NCBI RefSeq assembly: GCF_963682185.1
Contig: NZ_OY821667.1
Location: 4,663,501-4,727,500 of the forward strand
Length of the DNA stretch: 64,000 bases
Direction of reading: 5' to 3'
Origin: an uncultured Cohaesibacter sp.
GTDB lineage: Bacteria > Pseudomonadota > Alphaproteobacteria > Rhizobiales > Cohaesibacteraceae
Under the pieces are notes generated by a model. That model made no database searches. It was not told where the DNA came from and worked only from the letters and a program-made list of their open reading frames with translations. Position numbers and translations under genes: made by a program. Positions 27,352-35,963 of the stretch are shown here, in pieces. Numbering within the stretch: the first letter of the stretch is position 1; each line of letters starts with the position of its first letter.

Positions 27352-28848
27352 ATGGACCCCATCATTCGCATGGAAAAAATCACCAAGGCCTACCGCGGCG
27401 TTCCTGCCATCAAGGACGTGGATTTCGAGCTGCACAAGGGCGAAGTACACGCGCTTCTCGGTGAGAATGGCGCTGGCAAATCTACCCTTACCAAGATGAT
27501 GGCGGGCGTGGTCGAGCCAACCAATGGCAAGATGTTCCATCATGGCAAGGAGACGGTCTTTACCAACCCTAATGAGGCCCTTGAAGCGGGCATCGCTATG
27601 GTGTTTCAGGAAACCAGCCTTGTTCCATCCATGACGGTGGCGCAGAATCTTTATCTGGGCTCTGAAAGCTTCCTCAATCGCCTGCGAGGCACCTTCATTT
27701 CGGCCCAGCAGTTCTTGCAATCGCTCAACTTCTCTGTAGACCCGACTGCGTTGGTCGCCACCCTTGGTGCCGCCAAGCGGCAGATGGTCGAGATTGCCCG
27801 TGCGGTGCATCACAAGGCCGAAGTCATCATTTTCGATGAGCCGACCGCTACCCTGACACCGGAAGAAAAGCGCCATTTCTTCGCGCTGATCGAGCGGCTC
27901 AAAAAGAGCGGCGTGTCAATTATCTTCATCAGCCATGCCCTTGAGGAAGCGTTGCAGATTTCCGATCGCATCACCATCCTGCGCGATGGCGAATTGGTGG
28001 CCAGTGACAAGACCGAGAATTTCACTCGCGACACGGTGATTGCCGCCATGGTCGGCCGTACCCTTTCGGGAGAGCTTTATCGCGATCGTGGCGAAAGTGG
28101 CGTACGCAAGGCGGGCAAGAAGGTGCTCTCCGTGCAGGATATTTCCATGGGCGCCATGGTTCGCAACAACTCTTTCTCCGTTTTCGCTGGCCAGATCACC
28201 GGCGTTTTCGGCCTGATCGGGTCTGGCCGTACCGAGACGTTCAAGATCATTTCCGGCATCTACAAGCGCGACTTCCTGCGCGGTGGAACCGTGGTGCTCA
28301 ACGAAAAGCCGACCCGCTATTATGTGCCGCGTGAAGCAGTCAAAGACGGTATTGTCTATGTTACCGAAGACCGCAAGAGCGAAGGCTTCTTCGAAACCAT
28401 GTCGATTGCCGAGAATATCTATGCCGGGCTCATCGCTGCCGGTCATGACAAGGCTTGGTATATCAGCAAGAACGAAATGAGCGATGTAGCGGCCGCCTGG
28501 TCCAAAAAGCTGAACATCAAGGCCATCAATGACAATGCCCGCGTGGTCGAGTTGTCCGGTGGTAACCAGCAGAAGGTGGTGATCGGCAAGGGACTGGTGC
28601 AGGAACCCAAACTGGTGATCTTCGATGAGCCCACGCGCGGCGTGGATGTAGGCGCGATTGCCGAGATCCATCAGATCATCAACGGCTTGGCCGATCAGGG
28701 GTTGGCGGTGGTGGTGATTTCCTCCTACCTGCCAGAGATCATGAATCTCTCAGACCGAATTCTCGTCTGCCGACAGGGGCGCATCGTGGAAGAGTTCTCA
28801 CCCGCCGAGGCAACCGAAGAAAAAATCATGTATGCGGCGGTCCATTAA
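27352..28848 (+). CDS. Sugar-type ABC transporter ATP-binding protein with two ATPase domains (RbsA/MglA family)
   Basis: A 498-residue double ATPase that energises the importer. The first half has Walker A GENGAGKST at 37-45 and Walker B VIIFDEPTATLT. Its signature region reads TLGAAKRQMVEIARA instead of a clear LSGGQ. The second half has a degenerate Walker A, GLIGSGRTE, the signature LSGGNQQKV and Walker B LVIFDEPTRGVD. Such asymmetry is normal for this family. The ATG at 27352 was chosen because AAGGA lies just upstream and family similarity begins there; the frame is open for 39 further codons upstream, inside the previous gene. Confidence 0.93.
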   Translation: MDPIIRMEKITKAYRGVPAIKDVDFELHKGEVHALLGENGAGKSTLTKMMAGVVEPTNGKMFHHGKETVFTNPNEALEAGIAMVFQETSLVPSMTVAQNLYLGSESFLNRLRGTFISAQQFLQSLNFSVDPTALVATLGAAKRQMVEIARAVHHKAEVIIFDEPTATLTPEEKRHFFALIERLKKSGVSIIFISHALEEALQISDRITILRDGELVASDKTENFTRDTVIAAMVGRTLSGELYRDRGESGVRKAGKKVLSVQDISMGAMVRNNSFSVFAGQITGVFGLIGSGRTETFKIISGIYKRDFLRGGTVVLNEKPTRYYVPREAVKDGIVYVTEDRKSEGFFETMSIAENIYAGLIAAGHDKAWYISKNEMSDVAAAWSKKLNIKAINDNARVVELSGGNQQKVVIGKGLVQEPKLVIFDEPTRGVDVGAIAEIHQIINGLADQGLAVVVISSYLPEIMNLSDRILVCRQGRIVEEFSPAEATEEKIMYAAVH

Positions 28849-28880
28849 TGGACCTGCCAACCTTTTGAGGGAGAAAGACA

Positions 28881-29735
28881 ATGGCTTCCAAGCGCGCGAT
28901 GTGGACCTATTACAAGGGCGATTGGTATGAGGGCGATGTGCGCATTCTGGGCGCGGCCTCTCACGGCACATGGATCGGGTCTTTGGTGTTTGATGGCGCG
29001 CGCCTGTTTGAGGGCGTTTCGCCGGATCTTGATCTCCATTGTCAGCGGGTCAACCGTTCCGCCGAGGCCTTGATGCTGGCGCCGACCCTGAAAGGGGAAG
29101 AGATCGAAGCACTCGCGATGGAGGGCATCAAGAAATTTGCCCCCAATACCGATGTCTATATTCGCCCGATGTATTGGGCAGAAGAGGGAGATGTCGGGTT
29201 GCTGCCACCGCTTGCCTCCTCAACCGATTTTGCGCTTTGCCTTGAAGAAATCCCGATGGTTGAACCAACCGGCTTTTCCATCACCACCACCCAGTTTCGC
29301 CGCCCGACCATTGCCGTTGCTCCAACCAATGCCAAAGCGGCCTGCCTTTATGCCAACAATGCCCGCATGGTGCGCGAAGCTCAGATGAAGGGCTTTGACA
29401 ATGCATTGGTAACCGATTGCGCGGGCAATGTCGCGGAGCTGGCCACCGCCAATGTTTTCATGGTGCGCGGCGGGGAGGTATTCACCTCCATTCCCAATGG
29501 TACCTTCCTTGCTGGTATCACGCGGAAGCGTGTCCTCGGGCTGCTGCGTGATGCTGGCTACACCGTCCATGAAATGACCTTGACCGTTCAAGACTTCATG
29601 GAAGCGGACGAAATCTTTTCTACCGGGAATATCTCCAAGGTCATCCCGGTATCTCGCATTGAAGACCGGGAACTCGCATACGGGCCAATCACCAAGAAGG
29701 CTCGTTCACTCTATATGGAATGGGCACACGCCTAG
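28881..29735 (+). CDS. Class IV (branched-chain-type) aminotransferase
   Basis: A 284-residue PLP enzyme of fold type IV, similar to branched-chain and D-amino-acid transaminases. Landmarks are SLVFDGARLFEGV near the N terminus, the PLP lysine Lys152 in PTNAKAACLYANN, and NALVTDCAGNVAELATANVF and GTFLAGITRKRVLGLLRDAGY. A ribosome site, GAGGGAG, precedes the ATG. It follows the ABC ATPase gene after 32 bases and belongs to the same cluster, which suggests the imported compound carries or becomes an amino or keto acid. A biosynthetic IlvE role is possible but less favoured by this setting. Confidence 0.85.
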   Translation: MASKRAMWTYYKGDWYEGDVRILGAASHGTWIGSLVFDGARLFEGVSPDLDLHCQRVNRSAEALMLAPTLKGEEIEALAMEGIKKFAPNTDVYIRPMYWAEEGDVGLLPPLASSTDFALCLEEIPMVEPTGFSITTTQFRRPTIAVAPTNAKAACLYANNARMVREAQMKGFDNALVTDCAGNVAELATANVFMVRGGEVFTSIPNGTFLAGITRKRVLGLLRDAGYTVHEMTLTVQDFMEADEIFSTGNISKVIPVSRIEDRELAYGPITKKARSLYMEWAHA

Positions 29736-29747
29736 AAGGATATTATA

Positions 29748-30155
29748 ATGGCAACTGTCAAACTGCTCACCGATGAAGACGCCGAAAAAATCCCAGCCGT
29801 AAAGGAAGTTTTTGATGAAATCCGCGAGCTGCGTAAAACCGACTTCATCAACAATTTCTGGCGTGCGCTGGGAGCGGCTGATCCGGCCTTGCTCAAGCGC
29901 ACATGGGAAGGGCTCAAGGCTGTCATGATGACGCCGGGCAACATCGATCCGATGACCCGCGAGATGATCTATATCGCCGTTTCGGCCGCCAACTCCTGCT
30001 CCTATTGTCTGCATTCGCACACGGCGCAGGCCCGCGCCAAGGGTATGACTGAAGACACCTATGCCGAGCTGCTGTCCGTCGTCGGGTTGGCCGCACAAAC
30101 CAATCATCTGGTAACTGCGATGCAGGTGCCTGTCGACCCTGAATTTTTGGCCTGA
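29748..30155 (+). CDS. Carboxymuconolactone decarboxylase/AhpD-like protein
   Basis: A 135-residue protein of the AhpD/CMD fold. The redox motif CSYC sits in SAANSCSYCLHSHTAQARAKG, quoted around NSCSYCLHSH, with the conserved His three residues after the second Cys as in AhpD-type peroxidase-like proteins. The upstream helix EMIYIAVSAAN is also typical. A ribosome site, GAAGGA, precedes the ATG 12 bases after the aminotransferase stop. It is likely a thiol-dependent antioxidant or hydroperoxide-handling protein of the catabolic cluster; a lactone decarboxylase role is less likely given CxxC. Confidence 0.82.
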   Translation: MATVKLLTDEDAEKIPAVKEVFDEIRELRKTDFINNFWRALGAADPALLKRTWEGLKAVMMTPGNIDPMTREMIYIAVSAANSCSYCLHSHTAQARAKGMTEDTYAELLSVVGLAAQTNHLVTAMQVPVDPEFLA

Positions 30156-30232
30156 GCGCCTGACATAAAAATATGACTTTGGCACCGCCGCTGCTTATTG
30201 CTGTGGCGTCGGTGCAAAAATCGGAGAACAAA

Positions 30233-31204
30233 ATGGATATGGCACTTGTCGCTTCCAGACCTGGTGGTCCGGAAGTCATGGAGTGGTGCGCGCTGGAAAC
30301 AGGCACACCCGGACCCGGAGAAGCCTTGGTGCGCCACACCGCAATCGGCGTCAATTTTATCGATGTTTATAATCGCACAGGGCTTTATCCCTGGGCCGAA
30401 GACACGATGATCCCCGGCGCAGAGGCAGCTGGCGTTGTCGAAGCCATCGGTGCAGGCGTCGAAGGGCTCAAGGTTGGTGACCGGGTTGCCTATGTCCTCA
30501 AGTTTGGTGCCTATCGCGAACGGCGCGTACTTGCCGCTGATCGTCTGGTGGTGCTGCCTGATGGTATATCCGATGACCTTGCCGCTTCCGTCATGCTCAA
30601 AGGCCTGACCGCGCAATATCTCGTTACTTCCTCCTATGCCGTCAAGGCAGGGGATACGGTGTTGGTTCATGCTGCCGCTGGCGGGGTTGGCCTCATTCTG
30701 GGCCAGTGGCTCAAGGCCCTTGGCGCGCGCGCCATCGGCACCGCAGGTTCGGCGGAGAAGGTCGCGCTGGCGCTTAAGCATGGCTATAGTGATGTCATCA
30801 ACTATCGTGAAGAGAATTTCGCTGAAAAGGTCATGGAACTAACCGGTGGCGAGGGCTGCGAAGTTGTCTATGACAGTGTTGGTAAGGATACATGGCGAGG
30901 GTCGATCAGTTGCCTCAAGCCTTTCGGCATGTTTGCCAACTTTGGTCAGTCGTCTGGCATGATCGAGGATTTCAAACTCTCCGATCTGGCCGGTGGGTCG
31001 AAGGCCGCCTGTCGCCCTGTGCTGTTTGACTATGTGGCAAAGCGCGCCGATCTGGAAGCGCGCGCTGCTGATTTGTTCGACAAACTCGTCAGTGGTGCGG
31101 TGAAAGCCGATGTCGTTGCTGCTGTGCCATTGAAAGACGCCGGAGAAGCCCACAAAGCTCTGGAAGGCCGCAAGACCACCGGCGCCACCATTCTCAAGCC
31201 GTGA
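30233..31204 (+). CDS. Zinc-independent quinone oxidoreductase (MDR family)
   Basis: A 323-residue NADPH:quinone reductase-like member of the medium-chain dehydrogenase family. The N-terminal GroES-like part shows GVNFIDVYNRTGLYP and PGAEAAGVVEAIGAGVEGL. The Rossmann part has VLVHAAAGGVGLILGQWLKA and the C terminus AHKALEGRKTTGATILKP. Zinc ligands of alcohol dehydrogenases are missing, as usual for QOR. The ATG at 30233 follows GGAG at an acceptable distance; an upstream extension to 30173 lacks similarity. It is the last gene of the LysR-ABC cluster and is followed by a terminator. Confidence 0.9.
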   Translation: MDMALVASRPGGPEVMEWCALETGTPGPGEALVRHTAIGVNFIDVYNRTGLYPWAEDTMIPGAEAAGVVEAIGAGVEGLKVGDRVAYVLKFGAYRERRVLAADRLVVLPDGISDDLAASVMLKGLTAQYLVTSSYAVKAGDTVLVHAAAGGVGLILGQWLKALGARAIGTAGSAEKVALALKHGYSDVINYREENFAEKVMELTGGEGCEVVYDSVGKDTWRGSISCLKPFGMFANFGQSSGMIEDFKLSDLAGGSKAACRPVLFDYVAKRADLEARAADLFDKLVSGAVKADVVAAVPLKDAGEAHKALEGRKTTGATILKP

Positions 31205-31249
31205 GACGGAGCTGAGCGCTTTCAGAATAGACGCATGTTGCTGATATAA

Positions 31250-31290
31250 CAAAGGCCCGACATCGAAAGATGACGAGCCTTTGTTTGTTT
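31250..31290 (+). terminator. Rho-independent terminator after the quinone oxidoreductase
   Basis: A seven-base stem, CAAAGGC (31250-31256) and GCCTTTG (31277-31283), is followed by TTTGTTTT. The 20-base loop can form a smaller inner hairpin (CATC/GATG). It lies between the convergent oxidoreductase and BCCT genes and may serve both strands. Confidence 0.75.
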
Positions 31291-31319
31291 TGGAACTCCG
31301 TAATCAGGAAGCTTATGTT

Positions 31320-32957
31320 CTAGCGCGGCTCTGAACTGAGGCCTTTATAGACCGCATAGCACATGACCAGCAGCACCACTGTGAAAGGAAGGCCGGTGGA
31401 TATCACCATGGCCTGTAGGGCTGTTAAACCGCCACCAACCAGCAATACAATGGCAACTGCGCCCTCAAAGGTGGCCCAGAAAACGCGCTGCGGAACCGGC
31501 GCGTCGATCTTGCCGCCTGCCGTGATGGTATCAATGACCAGCGAGCCGGAGTCAGAGGAGGTGACGAAGAAAACAATCACCAGCACAATGGCAATCACGG
31601 ACGTGATGCTGGAGAAGGGCAAGCCTTCAAGCATCGCAAACAGCGAAAGCGGCGGATTGTAATTGTCGATTACATTGTCCTTGACCGCTGAGGTCAGCGG
31701 GTCGGTCAGAACCTGATCAATCGCTACACCACCAAAGACTGCCATCCAGAGAACACAGACCAGAGACGGGATCAACAGCACACAGATGATGAATTCGCGC
31801 ACTGTTCTGCCGCGCGATACGCGGGCAATGAACATGCCGACGAAAGGTGACCAGCTGATCCACCAAGCCCAGTAGAAGGTCGTCCAGCCATGCAGATAAT
31901 CTGTGTCAGTCCGTCCAAACGGGTTGGATAGTGGAATGATATCTTCGACATAAGCAACGAGCCCTTCACCAAAGTCGGTCAGGATCATCACCGTAGGCCC
32001 CACAAACAACACGAACAGCAGTAGCAACGCTGCAATGCCCATGTTGATCTCGGAAAGCAGCTTGACACCACCATCAAGGCCACGCAGCACCGAGAAGAGG
32101 GCAACGGCCGTGATGATCGTGATAAGGATGATCTGCACCGGCGTACCGATGGGAACGCCAAAGACATGATGCAAGCCCGCATTGGCCTGTTGCGCGCCAA
32201 AGCCCAATGAGGTGGCAAGGCCGAACAGGGTGGCAAACACGGCCAGAATATCAATGACGTGACCGGTCCAGCCCCAGATGCGGTCGCCAAAGATCGGATG
32301 GAACGCAGAGCGGATCGTCAGCGGCAGCCCCTTGTTAAAGGAAAACAGCGCCAGAGCCAGTGCAACAATGGCATAGATGGCCCAAGGGTGCAGACCCCAG
32401 TGGTAGATGGTGGCAGCAAGCCCCATAGCTTTCGCCTGCTCAACATTCTCGGCAATGATGTTGCCCGAGCCATCCAGCGGGGAGGGAGTCCCCAGAGGCT
32501 GGGAAACCGCCATGTGATAGACCGGTTCCAAAACCCCAAAGAACATCAGGCCAATGCCCATGCCAGCGGCAAAAAGCATTGCGAACCAGCCACTATAGGA
32601 AAAATCGGGCTCAGCATCCTGCCCTCCAAGTCGCACCTTGCCCCAAGGGCTGACGATGAGAAAGAGGCAGAAAAGAACAAAGATATTGGCAGCACCAAGG
32701 AAAAACCAGTCAAAGGTCGACGTGAGCCACGGGCGCAGCCAGCCAAAAATGGATGCTGCCTGTTGCGGCAGGGCCAGCGCATAAAAAACAAAAGCTACAA
32801 TGCATAGGCCTGAGACGAGAAAGACCGGGTTATGCACGTCAAATCCGAATGGTCCAACCTGACCCTCGACATTGTCCTGACCGATTTCGTAATCAGTTTC
32901 AATAATTTCCGTATCGCCTTCCGGTGCGGGGATGCCAGCTTCTTCGGCATTCGTCAT
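31320..32957 (-). CDS. BCCT family betaine/choline/carnitine-type transporter
   Basis: A 545-residue sodium- or proton-coupled compatible-solute transporter with about twelve transmembrane segments. Family landmarks are FSYSGWFAMLFAAGMGIGLM with the glycine-rich TM3 segment, GLHPWAIYAIVALALA, and TTFYWAWWISWSPFVGMFIA with the tryptophan-rich TM8 signature of the aromatic substrate cage. The N-terminal tail is acidic. GGAGG lies ten bases upstream of the ATG. It follows a UspA gene and lies beside the ectoine locus, so ectoine, betaine or a related solute is the likely cargo; this is inferred. Confidence 0.93.
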   Translation of the reverse strand: MTNAEEAGIPAPEGDTEIIETDYEIGQDNVEGQVGPFGFDVHNPVFLVSGLCIVAFVFYALALPQQAASIFGWLRPWLTSTFDWFFLGAANIFVLFCLFLIVSPWGKVRLGGQDAEPDFSYSGWFAMLFAAGMGIGLMFFGVLEPVYHMAVSQPLGTPSPLDGSGNIIAENVEQAKAMGLAATIYHWGLHPWAIYAIVALALALFSFNKGLPLTIRSAFHPIFGDRIWGWTGHVIDILAVFATLFGLATSLGFGAQQANAGLHHVFGVPIGTPVQIILITIITAVALFSVLRGLDGGVKLLSEINMGIAALLLLFVLFVGPTVMILTDFGEGLVAYVEDIIPLSNPFGRTDTDYLHGWTTFYWAWWISWSPFVGMFIARVSRGRTVREFIICVLLIPSLVCVLWMAVFGGVAIDQVLTDPLTSAVKDNVIDNYNPPLSLFAMLEGLPFSSITSVIAIVLVIVFFVTSSDSGSLVIDTITAGGKIDAPVPQRVFWATFEGAVAIVLLVGGGLTALQAMVISTGLPFTVVLLVMCYAVYKGLSSEPR

Positions 32958-33039
32958 TACGATGCAGCCTCCATATAGATATTATTTTGGTTGATGAGAT
33001 TAATCTTCGGATATTGGGTGCCAAAAACAGCACCCATGG

Positions 33040-33456
33040 TTAACCACGAACAAGAAAGACCGATGCTTTTGAGTGGCTGGCCAAATGGCCGCCATGTGAC
33101 GACCAGATATAATCCGATATATTGGGGATATGGGATGCCATGATGACCAGATCAGAGCCTGTCGCTTCAACGGCTTCCATCAGCTTATTGTCCAGATCAA
33201 TTGCCGGATCATTGGCAACAATAACGTGGGTCGTTGCTTCAATCCCGCGAGCTTGTTGTTGCTCAGATGCAAAAGCCTGTAATTTTTGTCCGAACTCTTT
33301 CGGTGTGTGGCCCAAGTCCCCTGGCTCGGGGCCGGTAACACCGACATAGATGACCGCTGCTTCATTGGATTTGGCCATTTCAGCTGCGATGGTCAACGTC
33401 TTCTCCAGATTGGATGTATGACGTAAATCCACCGGAACCATGATCGTATTGAACAT
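33040..33456 (-). CDS. Universal stress protein (UspA family), lacking the classic ATP-binding motif
   Basis: A 138-residue Usp-fold protein beginning MFNTIMVPVDLRH and containing SDLVIMASHIPNISDYIWSS near the C terminus. The G-2x-G-9x-G(S/T) nucleotide motif of UspFG-type proteins is replaced by ASHIPNISDYIWSSHGGH, so ATP binding is doubtful. The ATG at 33456 was chosen over one five codons upstream because it has GAGGATAG ahead and matches the family start. It lies 82 bases before the BCCT gene on the same strand and may modulate that transporter, as TeaD does for TeaABC. That is inference. Confidence 0.85.
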   Translation of the reverse strand: MFNTIMVPVDLRHTSNLEKTLTIAAEMAKSNEAAVIYVGVTGPEPGDLGHTPKEFGQKLQAFASEQQQARGIEATTHVIVANDPAIDLDNKLMEAVEATGSDLVIMASHIPNISDYIWSSHGGHLASHSKASVFLVRG

Positions 33457-33828
33457 TTTCTCTATCCTCACGTTTCCGTGAATCGGACAATATCCAATAG
33501 TATCTTGTCTGTCGAATCTAGGGTTGGATAAGTATAATCTGATATATTTTTTAAGTGCGAAGCGAAATACAAAGAATTATGTCTTGAATGATTGCATTCA
33601 GCGATCAAAAAAATGTTTTATTGATAGACACTTGTACCTATTATTGAAAATTTTATAGATAGGGAATATTGGTTCCGTTGCCTGCAATCAAGCGCCTTGA
33701 TCTGACGATTATCTTCTTTCATCTTTGATAGGGCTAAACACTATTGATAATAGACCATGGCTCATCAATGGCCGATCAGATAGGTGGGGCTCCAAGAACT
33801 GCGGTATTGAAAGAAGGAAGCAAGAGGG
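33457..33828. other. AT-rich intergenic region between asnC and the UspA-BCCT unit
   Basis: A 372-base stretch without coding capacity. It must contain the promoter of the usp-BCCT unit on the minus strand. A perfect palindrome TGAATG-ATTG-CATTCA lies at 33585-33600, about 130 bases upstream of the usp start. It has no T run on either side and could be an operator. No other structure was recognised. Confidence 0.35.
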
Positions 33829-34320
33829 TCAATCAAGCTGAAGCTTGTCCAGCGGCAGAGCCGATCTGTTGACCACCGGCTTCGTCACCACATAGGTGAA
33901 ATAGCGTCTCAGCCCGATATCGGATTCGAGCATATGGTCGATGAGCCGTTGATAGTGATCGACATCCTTGGCAACGATCTTGAGAATATAATCAAGCCCG
34001 CCGCCCACGGCCCAGCATTCAAGAATTTCCGGATAGTCCTGAACGGCCGTCTCGAACCGCTCAAAATCCTCCGAACGATGGCTATCAAGCTCCACCTCGA
34101 CAAATACCACGGCGAGAGCGCCGAAAGCCTTAAGGGAAAGACGGGTTTCATAGGCTTCGATAATACCCGCCTCTTCAAGCCGTTTCAGCCTTTCCCAGCA
34201 GGGGGTGGGAGAGAGATTGACCCGCTGCGCCAGAGCCGCCTTGGTGATGCGCCCCTCGGTCTGTAAAATCTTCAGGATCGCCCAATCTCTGTCATCCAGT
34301 TTCAGTCCTGCGGCAGGCAT
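33829..34320 (-). CDS. doeX: Lrp/AsnC family regulator (DoeX/AsnC of ectoine catabolism)
   Basis: A 163-residue feast/famine regulator. The N-terminal helix-turn-helix is LDDRDWAILKILQTEGRITK followed by QRVNLSPTPCWERLKRLEEAG. The C-terminal RAM domain includes AVVFVEVELDSHR, ECWAVGGGLDYILKIVAKD and DIGLRRYFTYVVTK. Position beside doeC/doeD and similarity in type identify it as the AsnC/DoeX regulator that accompanies ectoine degradation genes. It is separated from doeD by a strong terminator, so it should have its own promoter. The ATG at 34320 has GGAG 11 bases upstream; an in-frame TTG three codons earlier lies too close to that site. Confidence 0.88.
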   Translation of the reverse strand: MPAAGLKLDDRDWAILKILQTEGRITKAALAQRVNLSPTPCWERLKRLEEAGIIEAYETRLSLKAFGALAVVFVEVELDSHRSEDFERFETAVQDYPEILECWAVGGGLDYILKIVAKDVDHYQRLIDHMLESDIGLRRYFTYVVTKPVVNRSALPLDKLQLD

Positions 34321-34487
34321 CTTTATCAAATCTCCGTGCGCTATCGGCTATTGGGCAAATGGGGTTTGCTGCGCAACCCATTGGCTCTTTGCTATTGGTA
34401 GCATAATTGAACCGGAAAAGGCCAAGGACAGTTTCTCTCTGCCGACCAGCCTATGGAAAAGAATAAAATATGGGGTAGGAAAACGAA

Positions 34488-34512
34488 CAAGGCGGGCATG
34501 GAGCCCGCCTTG
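34488..34512 (-). terminator. Strong terminator at the end of the ectoine operon
   Basis: A perfect ten-base stem, CAAGGCGGGC (34488-34497) and GCCCGCCTTG (34503-34512), closes a five-base loop. It lies 18 bases after the doeD stop codon on the minus strand and is followed there by TTCGTTTTCC. On the plus strand it is followed by CTTTT, so it may work in both directions. It marks the end of the long enuR/ueh/eut/doe transcript. Confidence 0.85.
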
Positions 34513-34530
34513 CTTTTGCGTTGGTAATAA

Positions 34531-35910
34531 TCAGAGTTTGGCGATAACCGTTTCGATTGCGTCTTTGGTGGCAGCAATCACGGTGTCGGCTTCCTCTTTG
34601 GTCATGCAGAGCGGCGGTGCAAAGCCAAGAATATCGCCCTGAGGCATGGCGCGGCCGATCACCTTGTGGCGTTCCAGAAGTGCACCAACCACCGCATAGC
34701 CGATCTTGTCTGCCGGGTCGAAGAAGGTGCGGCTGTCCTTGTCCTTGACGAATTCGACAGCGGCCATGATGCCTTCGCCGCGCACGTCGCCAACAATTGG
34801 CAAATCGCCAACGGCGTCTTTAAGGCCCTGAACAAAGTAGGCGCCGGTATCCTTGGCATTGTCGACCAGTTTCAGCTCGTCGATGAGCTTGAGGTTGGCA
34901 ACGCCCGCAGCAGCCCCGATCGGGTGAGCGGAATAGGTCCAGCCATGGCCGATGGCGCCGTATTTGTCCGTGCCGTCTTCCAGAACCTTCCAGACCCGAT
35001 CTGCCACGATGGAGCCCGAAAGCGGCGCATAGGCAGAGGTGAGGCCCTTGGCGATGGTCATGATGTCCGGTTTCAGGCCATAGTGATCCGAGCCGAACAT
35101 GGAGCCGAGGCGGCCGAAACCGGTGATCACTTCGTCGACAATCAGCAGAATGTCATATTTCTTGAGCACAGCCTGAATGGCTTCCCAGTAGCCAGCCGGA
35201 GGAGGCACGATACCGCCGGTGCCAAGAACTGGCTCACCGATGAAGGCTGCGATGGTATCCGGGCCTTCTTTCTGGATAAGGGCGTCGAGATTGTCCGCGC
35301 ACTGTTTGACGAACTCGGCTTCGGATTGCCCAAGATTGTCGCGACGGAAATAGTAAGGCGCATCCGTATGCACCACATAAGGCAGCGGCAAATCGAACTG
35401 GTTATGGAAGGTTTCAAGGCCGGTGAGGGAACCGGTCATCAGGCCAGAGCCATGATAGCCGCGCCAGCGGGAAATGATCTTTTTCTTTTCCGGGCGCCCC
35501 AGCACATTGTTGTAATACCAGACCAGCTTGATGTTGGTTTCGTTGGCGTCAGAGCCGGACATACCGAAATAGACCTTGGACATATGGTCTGGAGCGCGGT
35601 CTAGGATCATCTTGGCCAGCGTGATGTTGGCTTCGGTGCCATGACCCACATAGGAGTGGTAGTAAGCCAGTTCCTTGGCCTGCGCCGCAATGGCTTCGGC
35701 GATTTCCTGACGGCCATAGCCAATATTCACGCAATAGAGGCCAGCGAATGCGTCGAGCAGTTTGTTGCCTTCGCGATCTTCAATATAAACACCCTTGCCG
35801 CCGGTCACGATGCGGTTGTTCAGTTCACCACGAGCGAACTGGCCCAGCGGGGTGGACGGATGGAAGAAATTTTCCCGATCCCATTGCGCTAATTGATCAT
35901 TCTCCAACAT
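34531..35910 (-). CDS. doeD: Diaminobutyrate aminotransferase of ectoine degradation (class III)
   Basis: A 459-residue class III omega-aminotransferase. Landmarks are LLDAFAGLYCVNIGYGRQEI, FGMSGSDANETNIKLVWYYN, SRWRGYHGSGLMTGSLTG, ILLIVDEVITGFGRLGSMFG with the PLP-contacting Asp, and the PLP lysine in TIAKGLTSAYAPLS. In the ectoine pathway it converts L-2,4-diaminobutyrate to L-aspartate beta-semialdehyde, using pyruvate or 2-oxoglutarate as acceptor. It corresponds to atf of Ruegeria. AGGAG precedes the ATG, 53 bases after doeC. Assignment to diaminobutyrate rests mainly on the operon. Confidence 0.9.
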   Translation of the reverse strand: MLENDQLAQWDRENFFHPSTPLGQFARGELNNRIVTGGKGVYIEDREGNKLLDAFAGLYCVNIGYGRQEIAEAIAAQAKELAYYHSYVGHGTEANITLAKMILDRAPDHMSKVYFGMSGSDANETNIKLVWYYNNVLGRPEKKKIISRWRGYHGSGLMTGSLTGLETFHNQFDLPLPYVVHTDAPYYFRRDNLGQSEAEFVKQCADNLDALIQKEGPDTIAAFIGEPVLGTGGIVPPPAGYWEAIQAVLKKYDILLIVDEVITGFGRLGSMFGSDHYGLKPDIMTIAKGLTSAYAPLSGSIVADRVWKVLEDGTDKYGAIGHGWTYSAHPIGAAAGVANLKLIDELKLVDNAKDTGAYFVQGLKDAVGDLPIVGDVRGEGIMAAVEFVKDKDSRTFFDPADKIGYAVVGALLERHKVIGRAMPQGDILGFAPPLCMTKEEADTVIAATKDAIETVIAKL

Positions 35911-35963
35911 ATCTTTCTCCTAATGTTTGGCGCGTCGGGCGCCTTGTTCGGTCGTCGCGTCCC

